Source: an uncultured Coriobacteriaceae bacterium (GTDB taxonomy: Bacteria; Actinomycetota; Coriobacteriia; Coriobacteriales; Atopobiaceae). Taken from it: a DNA stretch of 27,219 nucleotides. Of the stretch, positions 22,670-27,219 are shown piece after piece. Positions within the stretch are counted from its first letter, which is position 1; each line of letters starts with the position of its first letter. The DNA lies in NCBI GenBank assembly GCA_900549525.1, contig UWSJ01000014.1:1-27219 (forward strand), given 5' to 3'. The notes below the pieces were generated by a model that searched no databases, was not told the origin of the DNA, and saw only the letters and a program-made list of their open reading frames with translations. The position numbers and the translations under genes were made by a program.

Positions 22670-23050
22670 ATGGACATGCAGGCCCTTGCGACCCAGGTGG
22701 CCGACGCCGTAGCCGCAACCCCCGCGCTTGCCCAGGAGCTCGTGAGCGATCCGGCCGGAGCGGTCGAGAAGATCACGGGGGAGCGCGGCGCCGACGTGAC
22801 GGCGCTGCTTCCCAAGACGCTGACCTTGCTTGCCGAGAGGGGCGTGGGCCTCTCGGCGGTCGACCTCTCCGCGCTCGACCTCTCACAGATTGACGTGACG
22901 CGGCTCGATTTGGCACAGCTGCAGGACGCGGCCGACAAGCTCAACGTCGACCTCTCCAAGCTCGACATGGCCGCCATTGCCGGGAAGCTCCTCGGTGGCG
23001 GCGCGGGCGCCCTGGGTGGTCTGTTGGGAGGCCTGTTCGGCGGGCGCTAA
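22670..23050 (+). CDS. Small orphan protein with pentad repeats and Gly-rich tail
   Basis: A 126-residue acidic protein I do not recognise. Residues 1-50 are helical and Ala-rich (QVADAVAATPALAQELVSD, then KITGERGADVTALLPKTL). Residues 61-85 show a strict five-residue period, LSAVD-LSALD-LSQID-VTRLD-LAQLQ, with a further NVDLSKLDM, reminiscent of pentapeptide repeats but too short for more than about one and a half coils. The last 18 residues are a Gly/Leu zipper (LLGGGAGALGGLLGGLFGGR) that may insert in or associate with membranes or self-assemble. No signal peptide. ATG 22670 follows GGGAG at 22660-22664. It has no close neighbours in the same direction except thrE, 160 bases upstream. The gene could encode a structural or precursor peptide; this is only a guess. 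Confidence 0.7.
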   Translation: MDMQALATQVADAVAATPALAQELVSDPAGAVEKITGERGADVTALLPKTLTLLAERGVGLSAVDLSALDLSQIDVTRLDLAQLQDAADKLNVDLSKLDMAAIAGKLLGGGAGALGGLLGGLFGGR

Positions 23051-23175
23051 CCCTTGGAGGGTTCGCCGCCGTACGTGCGGGCGCGTGCAGGCCGCTGCCA
23101 TGTGCGCGTGCGCTGGGGCTGTGTCCTCCCAACTTGTCACTAGCTGGGCGTAAACAACCTGTTGGCATCGAGCAC

Positions 23176-24792
23176 CTAGCTCTCCTCGCCGTCGAGCATC
23201 TGCGGCAGGCTGCGAATCACCGTGATGGTGAACAGGGCGTTCTGCATGTCCTCGCCCGTGTCGAGCGGGATGGAGAAGAGCTCCCGGGCCTTGCGGAGCC
23301 GGTAGAAGAAGGTGTTTCGGTGCACGTGGAGCTCCTCGGAGGCTCCCACCGCGTCGCCGGGGTGGTTGAGGAAGGCCCACAGCGTCGCCACGTACTCGGT
23401 GCCGTGCGCGAGGTCATGGGCGCGCGCCGCGAGAATGCGCTGGTCGCACGCGAGACGGATGGCCTTGCGCGACCCCGCCCCCAGGGCCGACATAAAGGCC
23501 GAGAGACGATGGTGCCAGTGCAGCGCCACGATCGTGTCCGTCGGGGCCACCTCGGCGAGCGCGCGACACTCGTCGAGTGCCGCCGACGCGTCGAGCACGT
23601 CGAGGAACGGCTCGCTCACGAAGGCGCGCAGCGAGTTGTTGACGAGCACCGCCGCAAGCGGCGGGTTGTCGAGCGTCATGGACTCGAGGGCCTCGTAGTA
23701 GGGGAACGACTGGCCTTTCGGGCTGGCCTTCTTTTGCTCCACGGGCAGGATCATCGCAAACGAGTTGCGATAGGTCACCCAGATGCCCCGCGGGAAGACG
23801 TCCTTCATGAGCCTGCCGATGTGCGAGCTGTAAGTGGGCGAGGCAAACAGCCGCTCGCCCTCGACCGTGAGCATCGCGAAGGCCCCCGAAACGTCGAAGC
23901 CCGCCATGGCGAGGCGCGCCGTGGCGTCCTTGGTGGAGCCGAAGCGCCCGTCGAGGATGTCCGAGAGCACCGAGGCCCCCTGGTTGGAGCTCGTGGCGAC
24001 GTCGCGCATGCGGTCGACGATGATGCCCGTAAGGGCGCCCGCGTAGTCAATGAGCTCGAGGTCAAAGCCCGTGAAGGGGCCGTCGGGCTTGTAGACGTCG
24101 TAGCGTCCGAGCTCGAGGCGCTTGTAGTAGACGACGCTCGTGACCCAGTTCTCGTGATAGCCCACGTTCTCGGAGGCAGCGGGATAGTGGAGCTCGCGGG
24201 CGCTGGCGACGAGGTCGAGGCTGTCGAGCTCGCGCTGGATGTCGGCCGAGACGTAGCCCTGGCGCAGCTGCTCGGCGATGTCGGTGCGCTCGGCGCCAAA
24301 CTCGCCCACCGAGGCGAGGATGCGCCCGTCGTTGTCGACCACGATCGTGGACATGTGCAGGATGTTGTACGTGCGCTGTACGAACTGCTGCACGTTGTGC
24401 GTGCGCTGGAAGGCGTCGAACAGGCGGCCCTTCATGGCGTCGATGGCCACGATCTGCTGGGGGATGTGGTCGTAGCGCGCCCACACCTCCACCTCTGAGA
24501 AGGGGGTTGCCGCAACGACGCAGGTGGCGTTGGGGGCCGGGGCGTCTGGGGGAATCGCCGTCTGGAAGACCACGAGGGCTATGGCGTCGGGGGGCACGTC
24601 GGGCGCCAGCCCGGGCTCCGGCGGCGGGCAGAGCACGAGCCTCCGCACGCCGGTGGCGAGTTCCTGGGAGGGGCCTTGGCCGTCGGCCAGGTCGAAGGCG
24701 GTGAGGCAGACCACCTCCTGGTTGAGGGCCGCCTCGCTGGCGGCGCGGTACTCGACCGCCCCGATCTCGGCAAGAACCGAGCGAATCTTCAT
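23176..24792 (-). CDS. PucR-family transcriptional regulator
   Basis: 538 residues. The C-terminal helix-turn-helix of the PucR/CdaR type is clear at about residues 485-512 (GASEELHVHRNTFFYRLRKARELF, split as GASEELHVHRN and TFFYRLRKARELF). An N-terminal PucR-like domain (1-140, with VVCLTAFDLADGQGP and ATPFSEVEVWARYDH) and a central region (about 150-300, with ILHMSTIVVDNDGRILASVG) could sense a small molecule; a GGDEF-like degenerate domain is common before the HTH in this family. PucR regulators often activate purine, sugar-acid or aromatic catabolism genes. Here the regulated gene is probably the divergent flavoprotein. ATG 24792 follows AGAGG on the minus strand; a longer frame to 25095 overlaps the neighbour's start and is rejected. 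Confidence 0.88.
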   Translation of the reverse strand: MKIRSVLAEIGAVEYRAASEAALNQEVVCLTAFDLADGQGPSQELATGVRRLVLCPPPEPGLAPDVPPDAIALVVFQTAIPPDAPAPNATCVVAATPFSEVEVWARYDHIPQQIVAIDAMKGRLFDAFQRTHNVQQFVQRTYNILHMSTIVVDNDGRILASVGEFGAERTDIAEQLRQGYVSADIQRELDSLDLVASARELHYPAASENVGYHENWVTSVVYYKRLELGRYDVYKPDGPFTGFDLELIDYAGALTGIIVDRMRDVATSSNQGASVLSDILDGRFGSTKDATARLAMAGFDVSGAFAMLTVEGERLFASPTYSSHIGRLMKDVFPRGIWVTYRNSFAMILPVEQKKASPKGQSFPYYEALESMTLDNPPLAAVLVNNSLRAFVSEPFLDVLDASAALDECRALAEVAPTDTIVALHWHHRLSAFMSALGAGSRKAIRLACDQRILAARAHDLAHGTEYVATLWAFLNHPGDAVGASEELHVHRNTFFYRLRKARELFSIPLDTGEDMQNALFTITVIRSLPQMLDGEES

Positions 24793-24879
24793 CGTTGCCT
24801 CTTCCCCGGCCTTCCCCGTTTCCGCTTGCAGCTTGCGGCCGGCCGTTCGTCTCGTGGCGCCATGATGCGCCATTCGTGA

Positions 24880-24895
24880 TTGTACGAAAGTACAA
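24880..24895. promoter_or_regulatory. Inverted repeat TTGTAC-GAAA-GTACAA, candidate operator
   Basis: A perfect 6+4+6 inverted repeat in the 302-base region between the divergent pucR-like and flavoprotein genes. On the minus strand it overlaps TACAAT (24884-24879), the best -10 candidate for the pucR-like gene, so binding there would repress that gene. The AT-rich composition stands out in this GC-rich spacer. The binding protein is inferred (the adjacent PucR regulator), not shown. Confidence 0.6.
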
Positions 24896-25083
24896 CAGCC
24901 CCGCGACGCCGGGCCACGCGCTTTGGGGGCGGCCACATTGTTGGCGGTGGTGGCCGCGGACGAAACTCTTTCGTGGAGAGAGCCCGAGTGCATGTGCGCG
25001 GGCCTGTCGCCGACGGGGCGGGGAGCTCTTGTGTCGACAGACGGGACGCGCCGCGTGCCTCGGACAACAGGCAACCTTTGGGA
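24896..25083. other. Leader region of the flavoprotein gene with two stem-loops
   Basis: The rest of the divergent spacer has no gene. GCGGCCAC (24929-24936) pairs with GTGGCCGC (24950-24957), and ACGAAA (24960-24965) with TTTCGT (24969-24974), two adjacent hairpins 120-165 bases before the flavoprotein start. I find no confident plus-strand promoter. Confidence 0.4.
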
Positions 25084-25094
25084 AGAGGACCACA

Positions 25095-26042
25095 ATGACC
25101 AAGATCGTGGGAGTCTCGTTCGGCACCAAGAACGGCAACAACGACTGCATCTGCAAGGAGGTGCTGCTCGCCGCCAAGGAGACCGGGTGCGAGGTCGAGT
25201 TCATCCGTGCGATGGATCTCAACATCAAGCACTGCACCGGCTGCATCGCCTGTGTCAAATCGCTCATGAGCGGCCGCGGCAACCGCTGCATGCACAAGGA
25301 CGACTTCGACTGGCTCGCCATGGAGCTCTTCCACGCCGACGGCGTCATCATGGTCGACCCGATCTTCGAGACCGGCGCGTCCGGCCTCTTCCACACCATC
25401 ATGGATCGCTTCGGGCCGCGCATGGACACGGGCAACAACTACATCTGCACCAAGATCGCCAACGAGATGGGCAAGCCCGAGAACGCCCCCGACCCTGCCA
25501 TCATGAGCCCGAAGGTGGTCTCCTACATCGGCATCGGCGGCTCCGACTGGGGTACGCACGTCCAGAGCGAGCACCAGATTCAGGCCATGACGCCCAGCTG
25601 GAAGGTCATCGACAACGAGTGGGTGCCCTGGTCCAAGACCGCCCTCATGAAGGACGAGCTCATCGAGCGTGCGCACCAGATTGGCCTGAACCTCGCCGAA
25701 GCGGCCAAGGACATCCAGAAGGCCGAGTACAAGGGTCAGAAGGGCATCTGCCCGCACTGCAACTGCAACGACTTCTACCTCGTGCCGGGCGAGAACCGCG
25801 CCATCTGCTGCGTGTGCGGCCTCGAGGGCACCGTGGCCGTCGAGGACGGCAAGGTCACCGTGTCCTATGCGCCGGAGGAGCTGCACAAGGCGCACGACAT
25901 CATCTCCGGCAAGGAGATCCACGGCCACGACATCGCCGAGAACGAGGGCATCCTCGCCGAGATGAAGAAGACGCAGGCCTACAAGGATCGCGTCAGCTAC
26001 TACAAGGAGGCCCTGCAGCCCACCTACCCGCCTGCGGCGTAG
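25095..26042 (+). CDS. Iron-sulfur flavoprotein / NADPH-dependent FMN reductase-like with C-terminal zinc-ribbon-like module
   Basis: 315 residues. The N-terminal flavodoxin-like fold (about 1-205) has the FMN phosphate loop SFGTKNGNNDCICKEV in place of the common GSPRxxGNT. Cys47, Cys50 and Cys53 (HCTGCIACV) followed by Cys65 recall the compact 4Fe-4S motif of the archaeal/clostridial Isf iron-sulfur flavoproteins, though the last spacing is longer (11 residues). Residues 219-241 carry CPHCNC...CCVC, a rubredoxin/zinc-ribbon-like module, then a basic-acidic tail. Isf-type proteins shuttle electrons between ferredoxins and other acceptors, and related reductases detoxify or reduce small molecules. 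ATG 25095 follows AGAGGA at 25084-25089. It is transcribed divergently from a PucR regulator and closed by a strong terminator, so it seems a single-gene regulon. Confidence 0.85.
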   Translation: MTKIVGVSFGTKNGNNDCICKEVLLAAKETGCEVEFIRAMDLNIKHCTGCIACVKSLMSGRGNRCMHKDDFDWLAMELFHADGVIMVDPIFETGASGLFHTIMDRFGPRMDTGNNYICTKIANEMGKPENAPDPAIMSPKVVSYIGIGGSDWGTHVQSEHQIQAMTPSWKVIDNEWVPWSKTALMKDELIERAHQIGLNLAEAAKDIQKAEYKGQKGICPHCNCNDFYLVPGENRAICCVCGLEGTVAVEDGKVTVSYAPEELHKAHDIISGKEIHGHDIAENEGILAEMKKTQAYKDRVSYYKEALQPTYPPAA

Positions 26043-26099
26043 GCCGAGGTGCTTGAGCGGCCCACTGCCGAGGCTGCTGAGCTGGCTGCGTCATGATAT

Positions 26100-26140
26100 G
26101 GCGTCGGGGCCCGTCCGTCGGACGGCTTCGGCGCCTTTTT
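26100..26140 (+). terminator. Strong terminator after the flavoprotein gene
   Basis: A 16-bp stem with one bulged C and three G-U-type pairs (5' arm 26100-26116, loop GTC, 3' arm 26120-26135) is followed by five T's. Confidence 0.9.
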
Positions 26141-26227
26141 CTGTCGAGCGGCGGGCAGCTGACGACGCGACTATCGCCGGGGCCGGGCGCGAGGGCAAGC
26201 GGCCGGAAACCGCTTTCAACCCAAGAG

Positions 26228-26236
26228 TGCTACACT
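26228..26236 (+). promoter_or_regulatory. Extended -10 promoter of the thiamine operon
   Basis: TGCTACACT (TGn plus TACACT) about 9 bases before the riboswitch region. No convincing -35. Confidence 0.5.
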
Positions 26237-26244
26237 GCCACGCG

Positions 26245-26335
<91 letters not shown>

Positions 26336-26349
26336 TGATGCGCGCATCA

Positions 26350-26379
26350 AGGGCTCCCGCCGATGGCGAGGGCCCTTTC
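26350..26379 (+). terminator. Candidate riboswitch expression-platform terminator
   Basis: AGGGCTCCCGCC (26350-26361) pairs with GGCGAGGGCCCT (26365-26376) in 12 positions with one C-A mismatch; loop GAT; three T's follow. It lies 15 bases after the aptamer and 88 bases before the first gene, the place expected for transcriptional control by TPP. The short T run makes this moderate. Confidence 0.65.
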
Positions 26380-26467
26380 GCGGTCTTCTCGCCCGACGGT
26401 GCACCGGCCGCGGCCGGACGCGCCTCGGGTATGGTCGCTGGAGCGCCCTCGCGGAGAGCGAGGTTTG

Positions 26468-26776
26468 ATGGATTGTAGCGTGGCCATTCAGGTGCTGCCG
26501 ATGGACGCGGCCTCGGAGGACGAGACCATCCGCATCGTGGACGCCGTCATCGCGGAGATCCAGAAGTACGACGTGAACCCGTACGTGGGCCCGTTCGAGA
26601 CGGCCATCGAGGGCGACTACGACACCTGCATGGAGGTGCTCAAGCGCTGTCAGCTCGTGGCGGCCGAGGCCGGCTGTGGCCAGGTCATGACGTACGCCAA
26701 GATCAACTACAAGCCGAACGGCTCGGTGCTCTCCACGGAGAAGAAGGTCGGCAAGTACCACGAGGGGGAGAAGTAG
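26468..26776 (+). CDS. Thiamine-binding protein (MTH1187/YkoF-like, DUF77)
   Basis: A 102-residue protein with the MTH1187/YkoF family fold signature: an N-terminal strand SVAIQVLPM, a helix with DETIRIVDAVIAEIQKY, then VNPYVGPFETAIEGDYDTCM and a final strand VMTYAKINYKP. Members bind thiamine or its hydroxymethylpyrimidine part. It is the first gene behind the TPP riboswitch and lies four bases before an ABC permease, as in several thiamine or HMP uptake operons. The ATG at 26468 is preferred to an upstream extension running through the terminator; the ribosome binding site is CGAGG, just upstream. No signal peptide is seen, so it probably acts in the cytoplasm, perhaps sequestering imported thiamine. 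Confidence 0.88.
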   Translation: MDCSVAIQVLPMDAASEDETIRIVDAVIAEIQKYDVNPYVGPFETAIEGDYDTCMEVLKRCQLVAAEAGCGQVMTYAKINYKPNGSVLSTEKKVGKYHEGEK

Positions 26777-26780
26777 GCCC

Positions 26781-27219
26781 ATGGCCTCGGAGCCCGGTGC
26801 CAACAAGGGCGTCGCGAAGACAGCCGCCCGCGCCCGCTTCGACCATAGCCGCTGGGTGGCCCCCGCCCTCACGGTCGTGGGCGTGCTCGTGCTCTGGCAG
26901 GCCGTGTGCTCGCTGGGGCTCGTGCCCACGTTCATGCTGCCGAGCCCGGTCGACGTCATCGGGGCGCTCGTCAAGGACGCGCAGCTCCTGGCCGGGCACG
27001 CCGTCGTGACCATCGAGGAGGCGGTTCTCGGCCTTGCCCTGGGCGTTGCCGTGGGCTTTGCCGTGGCCGTGCTGATGGACCGCTTCGAGGTGGTGTACCG
27101 GGCGCTCGACCCGCTGATCACCATATCGCAGACCATCCCCACGGTGGCCATCGCGCCGCTTCTGGTGCTGTGGTTTGGCTACGACCTGCTGCCCAAGGTG
27201 CTGCTCGTGGTGCTCACGA
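26781..27219 (+). CDS. ABC transporter permease (thiamine/HMP uptake, ThiX-like), partial
   Basis: 146 visible residues; the gene runs off the window end. After a basic N-terminus (about 1-25) comes a first transmembrane helix (VAPALTVVGVLVLWQAVCSL), the LPSPVDVIGAL motif, and helices of the SsuC/TauC/ThiX-type permease: VVTIEEAVLGLALGVAVGFAVAVLMDR and ALDPLITISQTIPTVAIAPLLVLWFG. The IPxVAIAPLLVLWFG stretch marks the start of the conserved domain. The family serves nitrate, sulfonate, taurine and HMP/thiamine importers; the TPP riboswitch and the thiamine-binding neighbour select the last. ATPase and substrate-binding protein genes should follow outside the window. Confidence 0.88.
   Translation, partial: MASEPGANKGVAKTAARARFDHSRWVAPALTVVGVLVLWQAVCSLGLVPTFMLPSPVDVIGALVKDAQLLAGHAVVTIEEAVLGLALGVAVGFAVAVLMDRFEVVYRALDPLITISQTIPTVAIAPLLVLWFGYDLLPKVLLVVLT

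Noticed and set aside
24793..25095. N-terminal extension of the PucR-like protein to 25095
   Set aside because: It would read through the inverted-repeat operator and overlap the divergent gene's start; ATG 24792 has a good ribosome binding site.

Overview
The window is about 27 kb of very GC-rich bacterial chromosome, with strong G/C preference at third codon positions and many GTG starts. Gene content and style (Rho with an arginine/glutamine-rich N-terminal extension, a 6S RNA, a PucR-type regulator beside an iron-sulfur flavoprotein, several membrane-anchored orphan proteins) suggest an anaerobic actinobacterium of the class Coriobacteriia, perhaps an Olsenella/Atopobiaceae relative. That placement is inferred from gene content only. 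I see no mobile elements, CRISPR arrays or prophage.

Layout. 1-904: end of the translation operon infC-rpmI-rplT, closed by a strong terminator. 1076-2311 (minus): a WecA/TagO-type lipid-carrier sugar-phosphate transferase. 2643-2998: two stable RNA genes, a 6S RNA and tRNA-Ala(CGC). 3015-7974: a PflX-like radical SAM protein, a small tail-anchored coiled-coil protein, nicotinate phosphoribosyltransferase and arginyl-tRNA synthetase. 8251-9846: rho. 9888-11692: a promoter and a folded 5' leader before an orphan secreted or membrane protein, translationally coupled to a VanZ-family protein.

11757-18207 is an aspartate-family amino acid block: thrC-thrB on the minus strand (4-base ATGA overlap) diverging from aspartokinase, aspartate-semialdehyde dehydrogenase and an M20 dipeptidase on the plus strand. 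Homoserine dehydrogenase, needed to link asd to thrB, is not in the window. A ThrE-type threonine/serine exporter lies 3 kb further on (21126-22508), after a large convergent TPR membrane protein. A 126-residue orphan with a short five-residue periodic repeat follows.

23176-26042: a PucR-family regulator divergent from an iron-sulfur flavoprotein with an added zinc-ribbon-like tail. A perfect TTGTAC-N4-GTACAA inverted repeat overlaps the predicted pucR -10 box and is a good operator candidate. 26230-27219: a TPP riboswitch controlling a thiamine-binding (MTH1187/YkoF-like) protein and an ABC permease cut by the window edge, evidently a thiamine or precursor uptake operon.

The least explained items are the folded leader and orphan protein after rho, the flavoprotein/PucR pair, and the 126-residue repeat protein. 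No clearly new multi-gene system is visible; most of the window is housekeeping.
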